Source of the DNA: Verrucomicrobia bacterium TMED56
Lineage (GTDB): Bacteria > Verrucomicrobiota > Verrucomicrobiia > Opitutales > Seribacteraceae
DNA: 10,883 bases
Assembly (NCBI GenBank): GCA_002167265.1
Contig: NHDJ01000046.1
Coordinates: forward strand, 52,128 to 63,010
Reading direction: 5' to 3'
The notes beneath the pieces were generated by a model. That model did no database searches. It was not told the origin of the DNA and saw nothing but the letters and a program-made list of their open reading frames with translations. Below, piece after piece: positions 1 through 5,645 of the stretch; position 1 is the stretch's first letter, and each line of letters starts with the position of its first letter. A program made the translations under genes and the position numbers.

Positions 1-762
1 AACTTCGCCGTTGTGTTTACAACGGCGTTTTTTTTGCATGCTCAAAACAAACCGACTGTTAAATTTTTATCTGGGAAAGTAGAGTTGGTTGACTCCAATC
101 AAAGCGGTGAAGACGCAATTAGTATTTTGGAGATTAACTCATCGATAGAATCAAATCATATTGTAGCAAGCGGAAAAGGATCTCGCACCGAATTAGAAAC
201 AAATGAAGCAATCTGGAGATTAGGCAGCAAGAGTCTATGTAAATGGATTTCGAATAATGAATGCTGGTTGCACTCAGGCAGTCTTCTTTATTCCTCTGAC
301 ATAAAATCTTCTATAATAATTAGTTCAATTAGTACACGGGCTGTATTTGAAGGAACTGGAACCATAATAATCGAAACAACAAGCAATGGTGGATTTAAGT
401 TTATACCATTAGAAGGGTCAGGAACCCTTTCTACTGAAAAAGGTGGATCAAAGAAAGTTGTTGGAGGTAGGTTAATTTTAGTAATGTCAAACCCTTCACA
501 ATTCGGAGACGCATTCGATATAGATTTGCTGTTGATGCTAAAGTCGAGCCGCTTACTTAACTCTTTCCCTGATACCCTACCAAGGGTGCGTCATATTGGA
601 ATGGCTTTGTATGTCCAGCAGGTTAGACTTAAGGGCAAGTATGACGCACTGATTGGAGATGCTACTACTGAAAAAGATCTGCAAATGTGGAAATTTGGAT
701 CAGAAAATTCCTCTGATACTTCTAAAAGTGAAGGATTATTTAATAAAATTTTTAATAGATAA
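1..762 (+). CDS. FecR-like exported protein, 5'-partial at the window edge
   Basis: The reading frame is open from base 1. A GTG at 13 is the first possible start, but starting there gives a signal peptide with no positive charge. The codons before it continue a hydrophobic run (FAVVFTTAFFL) that ends in a signal-peptidase-I-like site, LHA before Gln, so the true start probably lies a few codons to the left. Numbering from GTG as residue 1, a FecR-type beta-rich domain spans about 15-150, with SGKVEL at 20-25, WRLGSKSL at 68-75 and LHSGSLL at 86-92, the usual spacing of FecR-domain proteins. The C-terminal third (about 165-235) looks helical and has no function I recognise. FecR domains are known from anti-sigma regulators and from many exported proteins of Verrucomicrobiota; with no cytoplasmic anti-sigma part visible, an envelope or secreted role is inferred. 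It ends 6 bases before the Sel1/MORN gene, so the two are probably co-transcribed. Confidence 0.7.
   Translation, partial: NFAVVFTTAFFLHAQNKPTVKFLSGKVELVDSNQSGEDAISILEINSSIESNHIVASGKGSRTELETNEAIWRLGSKSLCKWISNNECWLHSGSLLYSSDIKSSIIISSISTRAVFEGTGTIIIETTSNGGFKFIPLEGSGTLSTEKGGSKKVVGGRLILVMSNPSQFGDAFDIDLLLMLKSSRLLNSFPDTLPRVRHIGMALYVQQVRLKGKYDALIGDATTEKDLQMWKFGSENSSDTSKSEGLFNKIFNR
6..35 (+). terminator. Terminator-like hairpin plus T8 tract over the signal-peptide codons
   Basis: CGCCGTTGT (6-14) and ACAACGGCG (19-27) are perfect reverse complements around a 4-base loop, followed directly by eight T (28-35). This is the form of a rho-independent terminator on the plus strand. It could end a gene to the left of the window, or sit inside the 5' end of the FecR-like coding region and act as an attenuator. 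The opposite strand has no T tract after the stem, so termination of minus-strand transcription is not expected. Confidence 0.55.
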
Positions 763-768
763 TCATCC

Positions 769-1581
769 ATGATTTTTAAACTGATCCGACTCGTTTTCAT
801 TGGTTTTTTAAATTTTTTTATATTAAATATTTTATCAGCCGAAACTAATACTGAATTAATTGCACTTCGTGGGAATACCGATGCACAAATTCAAATGGCA
901 CTATTCTCCTTTAATAAATCTCCAAGAGATTTACAGGCATCAAAGATGTGGCTCGAAATGGCAGTTATGAGAAATCATCCTAAAGCATGTCATATGCTCG
1001 GAGTTCATTACCAACAAGGTTGGGGTACCCCCAAAAACCTATCAAAAGCAATAAAGTCTTGGAAAAGAGGAGCACAGCTAGGAAATTTAAAATGTATCGA
1101 GAAAATAGTTATCACCTATTTTGAAAGGAAAGAAATAATCACTGCATATGCATGGGTAGATGTTTTATCAAGTATTCATCCGAGTCTCTCCATCCCAAAA
1201 AAGTGGACATCAAGAGAAGATTTAGATGAATTTGATCTAAGCCAAATTGATAAAACAAAAAAATTAATTTTAGAATCCTTGAATCAAGTAACAGGAACTC
1301 AAATTTATGATCCAATTGATAAATCATCCTCTGTCATAAAAATATCCCTTCCCAATGGTGATAAATTCGAAGGAAATCAAATAAACTTCGTCCCAAATGG
1401 CTTTGGATTGATAACAAGAAATAATGGGACAACTTTTATGGGTGAGTTTGTCAACGGAGTACCGAATGGATTCGGTACCCTAATAAGTACAAAAGGAGTA
1501 ATTACCTATCAAGGAATTTGGAGGGAAGGAAAACCTGCATCCATCTATAAGAAAGTCTCTAATGAACAGAGAAGTAGGTAG
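769..1581 (+). CDS. Secreted Sel1-repeat and MORN-repeat protein
   Basis: This 270-residue protein begins with a signal peptide: K4 and R7, a hydrophobic core at 8-22, and probable cleavage after LSA at 24. Residues about 36-135 form two to three Sel1-like (TPR-related) helical repeats, the clearest being 71-106 with LGVHYQQGWG and AIKSWKRGAQLGN. Residues about 194-257 hold two good MORN repeats and one weaker one: LPNGDKFEG, then NGTTFMGEFVNGVPNGFGTL, then VITYQGIWREGKPAS. PNGFG occurs twice, 23-24 residues apart, which marks the repeat unit. Sel1 repeats bind proteins and MORN repeats form elongated beta sheets, so a periplasmic or surface scaffold is inferred; no catalytic residues are visible. 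The gene starts 6 bases after the FecR-like stop without a Shine-Dalgarno motif, and its stop is 3 bases from the stop of a converging small gene. Confidence 0.8.
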   Translation: MIFKLIRLVFIGFLNFFILNILSAETNTELIALRGNTDAQIQMALFSFNKSPRDLQASKMWLEMAVMRNHPKACHMLGVHYQQGWGTPKNLSKAIKSWKRGAQLGNLKCIEKIVITYFERKEIITAYAWVDVLSSIHPSLSIPKKWTSREDLDEFDLSQIDKTKKLILESLNQVTGTQIYDPIDKSSSVIKISLPNGDKFEGNQINFVPNGFGLITRNNGTTFMGEFVNGVPNGFGTLISTKGVITYQGIWREGKPASIYKKVSNEQRSR

Positions 1582-1584
1582 TAG

Positions 1585-1749
1585 TTAGTTAATTTCTGTT
1601 TGCTCTTCGGGTTTATCCAAAACGCTGCTTATATAAATTTTAGACGCTATGATTCCAAGAACCACGGTAGCAAACATTATAACAGGCACTAAAATTAAGG
1701 GTAGACGTTTCTGGGTGTGTCCAAATTCAGGTTCATCAATAAAATCCAT
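1585..1749 (-). CDS. Small single-span membrane protein (54 aa)
   Basis: An ATG at 1749 reading leftwards opens a 54-codon frame that ends in TAA at 1585-1587. The protein has an acidic N-terminus (MDFIDEPEF), a basic pair K14-R15, one strongly hydrophobic segment at about 16-36, and a polar acidic tail (DKPEEQTEIN). The basic residues before the segment predict a cytoplasmic N-terminus. The gene lies 49 bases downstream of korB on the same strand, so it may be the third gene of that operon. Its stop lies 3 bases from the stop of the converging Sel1/MORN gene. I recognise no family. A link to KorAB, or to another membrane complex, rests only on position. No Shine-Dalgarno is visible (the upstream bases are TTTAACCTC). 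The compact charged-hydrophobic-charged design argues for a real gene. Confidence 0.6.
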   Translation of the reverse strand: MDFIDEPEFGHTQKRLPLILVPVIMFATVVLGIIASKIYISSVLDKPEEQTEIN

Positions 1750-1798
1750 GAGGTTAAATTAGTTTTGAAATTGATAAGGTCAATTAAGAAGAGATCAA

Positions 1799-2824
1799 CT
1801 AATTTTCTACTACCCATGAGTTATTGCCAGTAAGCAACTCCTGCAAAGATCCAATTCCTTGCGACTGTGCTGAATTTATTTGTCCAACAACAGATTCTTC
1901 GTATGTCTCACGTCCTTCAAGTTGTCTGAGTATACCAAAAGGTGTTGGAAAAGTTGGATAACTCATTTGAGCAAGGAGGGTGGCGTAAGCTGGGTTAGGA
2001 TCTTTTGGATTATGGATGAGCAGATTGTCTGTATTGGAATCTTCACCCAGAGTTACGGTTTCCATACTCAAACCATTGAGTCGAATTCCCTTACTACCAC
2101 CTTCTCCAAAAACAAGTGGCTTACCTTCCTCTAAAAACATAACTTGTTCGCTTTTAACATCACGGCCAGTAACCGAATCAAAAGTTTTATTGTTAAAAAT
2201 TACACAGTTTTGAAAGACCTCAACAAAGGAGGTTCCTTTGTGTGCTTGGGCTGCTTTAAAAGTCTCAAGCATATGTTTTTGATCAGTATCCGTAGTTCGA
2301 GCAATAAAAGTAGACTCACTGCCCAAAGCAAACAAAAGGGGATTGACTGGATAATCAACTGATCCAGAGGGCGTACTTTTAGTTTTTTTACCAACTTCGG
2401 AAGTGGGACTGTACTGTCCTTTAGTTAGTCCATAGATCCTATTATTGAATAATAAAACATTTATATCCAAGTTTCTTCGCAGTAAGTGGAGTAAATGGTT
2501 CGCTCCAATCGAAAGTCCATCTCCATCTCCTGTGATCATCCAAACAGACAAATCAGGATTAGCCACTTTTATACCTGTGGCCACAGTAGGAGCACGACCG
2601 TGGATGGTATGAAATCCATAGGTGTTCATATAATAAGGGAAACGACTGGAACATCCTATGCCGCTTACTACCACGAACTTTTCTTTAGGTATACCAAGTT
2701 CAGGTAGAGTACGTTGAACTGCGTTAAGGATAGCGTAGTCTCCACAACCAGGACACCAACGCACATCGTTAGAGGTTACAAAATCTTTTTTAGTAAGGGT
2801 ACTTTCTTCGGTTGATGCACTCAT
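1799..2824 (-). CDS. korB: 2-oxoacid:ferredoxin oxidoreductase, beta subunit
   Basis: This 341-residue subunit binds thiamine diphosphate and an iron-sulfur cluster in the cytoplasmic enzyme that oxidatively decarboxylates 2-oxoglutarate to succinyl-CoA with ferredoxin, or runs in reverse. WCPGCG at 23-28 supplies Cys24 and Cys27, GIGCSSR at 55-61 supplies Cys58, and Cys207 in the QNCVIFN segment is the fourth expected [4Fe-4S] ligand. The thiamine diphosphate/Mg site is GDGDGLSIG at 99-107, followed by NNRIYGLTKGQ at 127-137. HGRAPTVATG at 75-84 is also family-typical. Length is normal for KorB. It starts 18 bases after the korA stop, and this alpha-then-beta order is the standard one. 2-oxoglutarate is preferred over pyruvate as substrate because of the KorA fusion type and the TKGQ.SPTS pattern, but related 2-oxoacids cannot be excluded from sequence alone. 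Confidence 0.93.
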   Translation of the reverse strand: MSASTEESTLTKKDFVTSNDVRWCPGCGDYAILNAVQRTLPELGIPKEKFVVVSGIGCSSRFPYYMNTYGFHTIHGRAPTVATGIKVANPDLSVWMITGDGDGLSIGANHLLHLLRRNLDINVLLFNNRIYGLTKGQYSPTSEVGKKTKSTPSGSVDYPVNPLLFALGSESTFIARTTDTDQKHMLETFKAAQAHKGTSFVEVFQNCVIFNNKTFDSVTGRDVKSEQVMFLEEGKPLVFGEGGSKGIRLNGLSMETVTLGEDSNTDNLLIHNPKDPNPAYATLLAQMSYPTFPTPFGILRQLEGRETYEESVVGQINSAQSQGIGSLQELLTGNNSWVVEN

Positions 2825-2842
2825 AAATTTAAAATTTCAGGA

Positions 2843-4684
2843 TTAAGAAAGGTGGTTCACGAATTCTTCTCTAAGTTCCGTTACCTTAAATGGTTTACCT
2901 TGAACTTTATTGAATGCGATAACATCCCTGATGTACCTTGATCTAAGTATAGTACTTAACTGTCCGAGATTTAACTCGGGAACGACAACCTTTTTAAAAG
3001 AATCAAGGAGTTGGTCTAGATCATTGGGAAGAGGATTTAGATATCTTAAATGAATACTACTGATAGCAAAGCCTTCGTCTTGAAGAGTTTTAGTTGCAGA
3101 GGAAATAGCACCATAAGTCCCCCCCCACCCTATAACCAATACATCACCTTGTTTTTCACCTTGTACTTGAATGGGCTCATAACTATCTGCTATTCCGTTT
3201 ATCTTCTCTGCTCTTAAATAGGTCATATTTTCATGGTTTTCTGGATCATAACTCACACCTCCATCCTCAGATTTCTCAAGGCCGCCTATCCGATGTTCCA
3301 ATCCAGCTTGCCCGGGGATTGCCTGTGTCCGAGCCAAAGTCTCGGGATTACGCTTGTAGACTATAAATTCTTCTTCTGGATTTGCAAATTTTGTATGGAT
3401 GGTAGGAAGATTGGAGACATTCGGAATCCTCCATGGTTCTGAACCATTTGCTACATACAAATCACTTAGTAAAATAACTGGAGTCATATATGTAAGTGCA
3501 ATCCTCGAGGCTTCAATGGCACAATCAAAGCAATCGGAAGGAGAATGAGCCGCCAATACGGGTAATGGGCAATCCCCGTGCCTCGCATACAAACTCTGTA
3601 AGAGATCACTCTGCTCTGTTTTGGTAGGCAAACCTGTACTTGGTCCGCCCCTTTGTACATCAACAATGATTACGGGTAACTCAGTAATCGAAGCCAACCC
3701 AATAAATTCACTTTTCAAGCACATACCGGGACCACTCGTTGCAACCACTGACAAATCTCCCGCAAAGCTGGCTCCAATGGCCATTCCCATGGCTGCAATT
3801 TCATCTTCGGCCTGCAAAGTTTTAACTCCAAATTTTTTAAGAGCAGACAAGCCTTCCAGAATCGGAGAGGCTGGAGTGATCGGATAGCCTGCATACAAAA
3901 GCTCACGATGAGCCTGTTGAGCTCCAGCAACCAAGCCATACACAAGAGCTTCATTACCGGAAATTTTTCTGTAAACTCCTGCTTGTGCAGGTGCTTTCGA
4001 TACCTGATATCGATTTCGGGCAGTTTCCATTGTGTCGCCCAAATTATAGCCAGCTTTTAGAACAGTGGAGTTGGCCTCAGCTAAATCTGGTAATTTCTTA
4101 CCCCACTTATCACTAAAAAATTTCAGCGTAGGCTCAAGTGGGCGACCATAAACATAGTACATAAATCCAAGAGCAAAAAAGTTCTTACACCGAGCCTTAT
4201 CTGATGGCTTGAGAGAACTTTCCTTTAGAGCTTCTTTCGTAAGACTCGTTAGGTCCAACTCGACAAGATGATATTTTTTTCGAAAAGTTTCATCTTCAAG
4301 AGGGCTTGTTTCATAACCCGCTTTTGAAAGATTCATTTTCTTGAATGAATCAAGATTTACTACAAGCATCCCGCCCTCGGGTAAGTCGTCAATATTAGCC
4401 TTTAGGGCAGCAGGGTTCATTGCAACCAAGGCATCGGGTTCGTCCCCCGGGGTCAAAATCTTACGACTTCCAAATTGGAGCTGAAAACCGGAGACTCCCG
4501 CCAATGTCCCAGCAGGTGCACGAATTTCTGCGGGAAAATCTGGTAGAGTTGCTATATCATTTCCAGCGAATGCACTGGAATCTGTAAAGCGTTCACCCAC
4601 GGTTTGCATTCCATCACCGGAGTCACCGGCAAAACGAACGACCGCAGATTCGATTTCTTCGAAGGAATCAGTTGAAGGACTCAT
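2843..4684 (-). CDS. korA: 2-oxoacid:ferredoxin oxidoreductase, fused gamma-alpha subunit
   Basis: This 613-residue subunit partners KorB. Residues about 12-200 are the gamma domain, opening with the glycine-rich RFAGDSGDGMQT at 17-28. Residues about 240-440 are the alpha pyrimidine-binding domain, with GYPITPASP at 266-274, QAEDEIAAMGMAIGAS at 291-306 (carrying the glutamate expected to activate thiamine diphosphate), TSGPG at 316-320 and QRGGPSTGLPTKTEQSDL at 344-361. Residues about 510-613 are the C-terminal alpha domain, with GWGGTYG at 519-525 and ELNLGQL at 570-576. Length and the gamma-alpha fusion match the two-subunit KorAB type. There is no ferredoxin-like domain, so electrons must go to a separate ferredoxin. 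The ATG gives a complete gamma domain. The 141 bases upstream, up to the oxygenase-like gene, show no convincing promoter. An eight-G run lies in codons 519-522. Confidence 0.93.
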   Translation of the reverse strand: MSPSTDSFEEIESAVVRFAGDSGDGMQTVGERFTDSSAFAGNDIATLPDFPAEIRAPAGTLAGVSGFQLQFGSRKILTPGDEPDALVAMNPAALKANIDDLPEGGMLVVNLDSFKKMNLSKAGYETSPLEDETFRKKYHLVELDLTSLTKEALKESSLKPSDKARCKNFFALGFMYYVYGRPLEPTLKFFSDKWGKKLPDLAEANSTVLKAGYNLGDTMETARNRYQVSKAPAQAGVYRKISGNEALVYGLVAGAQQAHRELLYAGYPITPASPILEGLSALKKFGVKTLQAEDEIAAMGMAIGASFAGDLSVVATSGPGMCLKSEFIGLASITELPVIIVDVQRGGPSTGLPTKTEQSDLLQSLYARHGDCPLPVLAAHSPSDCFDCAIEASRIALTYMTPVILLSDLYVANGSEPWRIPNVSNLPTIHTKFANPEEEFIVYKRNPETLARTQAIPGQAGLEHRIGGLEKSEDGGVSYDPENHENMTYLRAEKINGIADSYEPIQVQGEKQGDVLVIGWGGTYGAISSATKTLQDEGFAISSIHLRYLNPLPNDLDQLLDSFKKVVVPELNLGQLSTILRSRYIRDVIAFNKVQGKPFKVTELREEFVNHLS

Positions 4685-4825
4685 ATAGTAGGCTGATTAG
4701 GTGTAAATGACCAAGTTGGTATTTAATGTTTGTTACTTTATTTAATGAATCTCAACGATAATCGACGAAAATCTGTCCATTTCGATGACCCCATGGTAAA
4801 TAGAATCAATTTCAGGACAAAAGTC

Positions 4826-5398
4826 TCATATTTCTGAATGAATCAGTGGGAAAGGAAACAAATTAAAGGCAAGTGAAATTCTATCTATTGAAGATTGGTT
4901 TGAGTGTACGCCGTGTTTTAGATGAGGAGGAAAAATGACGATTTTTCCGACTTCCGGTTTAATACAAAGGTCATTCACCCCTTTTCTCCGAAAAAAAAGG
5001 TCTCCGGAATCACAACAGGCTTGTAAATAAGTTACTGCAGATAAATTGCATACACGAGCATGATCATGGAGCCCTGTCTTTTCTCCGTTTCTTGCAATAT
5101 TGAACCAAAAGGGAGGATACGAATCTGGGTTCTGTTTTATTGCTTCGAACAAAATTATTGAAGAAGTCTCCAATTCTCGTTTGGCCAAATCTCTGGCATA
5201 TCTCATTGGAACTTTCACGCTAGGAACATCCTTGACTCTTAAATATAAGTTTTCCCATCGTCCACCTATCTTATGAGATTTCCTGACTTTAGTTTGTTTA
5301 TCTGAAAACTCTTGCAACAAATTAGGAATCCACGAATCAGATTTTGGCACAAAAGATTCAAGGATCTTATCTTGTCCCCAATCAATTGTTCTTACCAT
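4826..5398 (-). CDS. Putative 2OG-Fe(II) oxygenase
   Basis: This 190-residue protein resembles the small 2OG-Fe(II) oxygenase family typified by TIGR02466/PF13759. The double-stranded beta-helix core runs from about 95 to 182. It has FWFNIARNGEKTGLHDH at 97-113 (H111 and H113, with D112 between), the strand SAVTYLQA at 120-127, GDLFFRR at 132-138, then PEVGKIVIFPPHLKHGVHSN at 148-167 with H162 as probable distal iron ligand, and R173 in DRISLAFNL as probable 2-oxoglutarate-carboxylate binder. The N-terminal 90 residues, including RWENLYLRVKDVPS, are less familiar. The substrate is unknown; family members hydroxylate proteins or small molecules, and several occur in phage. An in-frame TAA one codon before the ATG fixes the start region. 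It sits 52 bases downstream of tRNA-Pro with no terminator hairpin between them, so it may be read from the tRNA promoter. An A8 tract (4991-4998) lies inside the gene. Confidence 0.75.
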   Translation of the reverse strand: MVRTIDWGQDKILESFVPKSDSWIPNLLQEFSDKQTKVRKSHKIGGRWENLYLRVKDVPSVKVPMRYARDLAKRELETSSIILFEAIKQNPDSYPPFWFNIARNGEKTGLHDHARVCNLSAVTYLQACCDSGDLFFRRKGVNDLCIKPEVGKIVIFPPHLKHGVHSNQSSIDRISLAFNLFPFPLIHSEI

Positions 5399-5450
5399 TT
5401 TTTAATTAAAGATAGGTATCCGTAAAAAAAAGGTTAATCAAATGAGAAAA

Positions 5451-5528
5451 TGGTCGGGACGGTGAGATTCGAACTCACGGCCTCCTGCTCCCAAAGCAGG
5501 CGCGCTAACCAGACTACGCTACGTCCCG
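5451..5528 (-). tRNA. tRNA-Pro (anticodon TGG), CCA encoded
   Basis: Read leftwards from 5528, the acceptor arm CGGGACG pairs with CGTCCCG, followed by discriminator A and an encoded CCA (5453-5451). The D stem is GCGT/GCGC around a ten-base loop containing GG. The anticodon arm CCTGC-TTTGGGA-GCAGG gives anticodon TGG with G at position 37, typical of tRNA-Pro. The variable loop is AGGCC, and the T arm is GTGAG-TTCGAAT-CTCAC. All stems pair, with one G-T at the base of the D loop. Only 52 bases separate it from the oxygenase-like gene, and its own promoter is visible upstream. Confidence 0.97.
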
Positions 5529-5536
5529 AAAAATTA

Positions 5537-5565
5537 TTCATAAACTTTTATTAATTACTTGGCAA
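5537..5565 (-). promoter_or_regulatory. Putative sigma-70 promoter for tRNA-Pro
   Basis: On the minus strand, TTGCCA (5565-5560; five of six bases of TTGACA) is followed by exactly 17 bases and then TATGAA (5542-5537; four of six of TATAAT). The -10 element ends 8 bases before the tRNA 5' end, so transcription would begin at or within a few bases of the mature tRNA. This rests on consensus matching only. Confidence 0.5.
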
Positions 5566-5601
5566 AGCAATTTGTGAATACAATTTTTTCCTTTTTTGAA
5601 A

Positions 5602-5629
5602 TTGCCCAAATAACATATCAATGTATCAT
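5602..5629 (+). promoter_or_regulatory. Putative metH promoter
   Basis: TTGCCC (5602-5607; four of six of TTGACA), a 16-base spacer and TATCAT (5624-5629; five of six of TATAAT) would place the transcription start near 5636, leaving about ten untranslated bases before the metH ATG. The -10 element lies between the two arms of the inverted repeat at 5612-5637, as expected for a promoter blocked by a dimeric repressor. An alternative is an extended -10 (TG-A-TATGTT) at 5629-5637, which would give a leaderless message. Confidence 0.35.
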
Positions 5630-5645
5630 GATATGTTGATATGTT
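5612..5645. promoter_or_regulatory. Operator-like inverted and direct repeats at the metH start
   Basis: AACATATCA (5612-5620) is the exact reverse complement of TGATATGTT (5629-5637), with an 8-base spacer. A second exact copy of TGATATGTT follows at 5637-5645, sharing one base with the first and ending directly before the metH ATG. A 10-base palindrome, TATCATGATA, lies at 5624-5633. This two-to-three half-site arrangement over the putative -10 looks like the binding site of a winged-helix or other dimeric repressor. An ArsR-family regulator sensing S-adenosylhomocysteine (SahR type) is one candidate known to control methionine genes, but no regulator gene is in the window and the match to that motif is unverified. 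Confidence 0.5.

Noticed and set aside
1556..1572. Inverted repeat TCTCT-N7-AGAGA near the convergent gene ends, as a terminator for the kor operon
   Set aside because: The stem is only 5 bp and lies inside the Sel1/MORN gene, and the following minus-strand bases (CTTTCTTATA) are only loosely T-rich. It is too weak to call.
4685..4825. Promoter for the kor operon (TTGAGA or TTGATT with AT-rich -10 candidates)
   Set aside because: No pairing of -35 and -10 elements with 15-19 base spacing was convincing. The gap is AT-rich enough to give weak matches anywhere.
4745..4837. A 30-codon plus-strand frame (MNLNDNRRKSVHFDDP...) in the gap between the oxygenase-like gene and korA
   Set aside because: It is short, overlaps the 3' end of the oxygenase-like gene on the other strand, has no Shine-Dalgarno or promoter, and matches nothing I recognise. 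Conservation in relatives would be needed to revive it.
5424..5450. Terminator between tRNA-Pro and the oxygenase-like gene, suggested by an eight-T run on the minus strand
   Set aside because: There is no GC-rich stem before the T run; the bases between the CCA end and the tract do not fold into a hairpin.
5529..5645. Cobalamin, SAM or SAH riboswitch upstream of metH
   Set aside because: The gap is only 117 bases, very AT-rich and without a B12 box or multi-helix GC-rich fold. The repeats there look like protein-binding sites.
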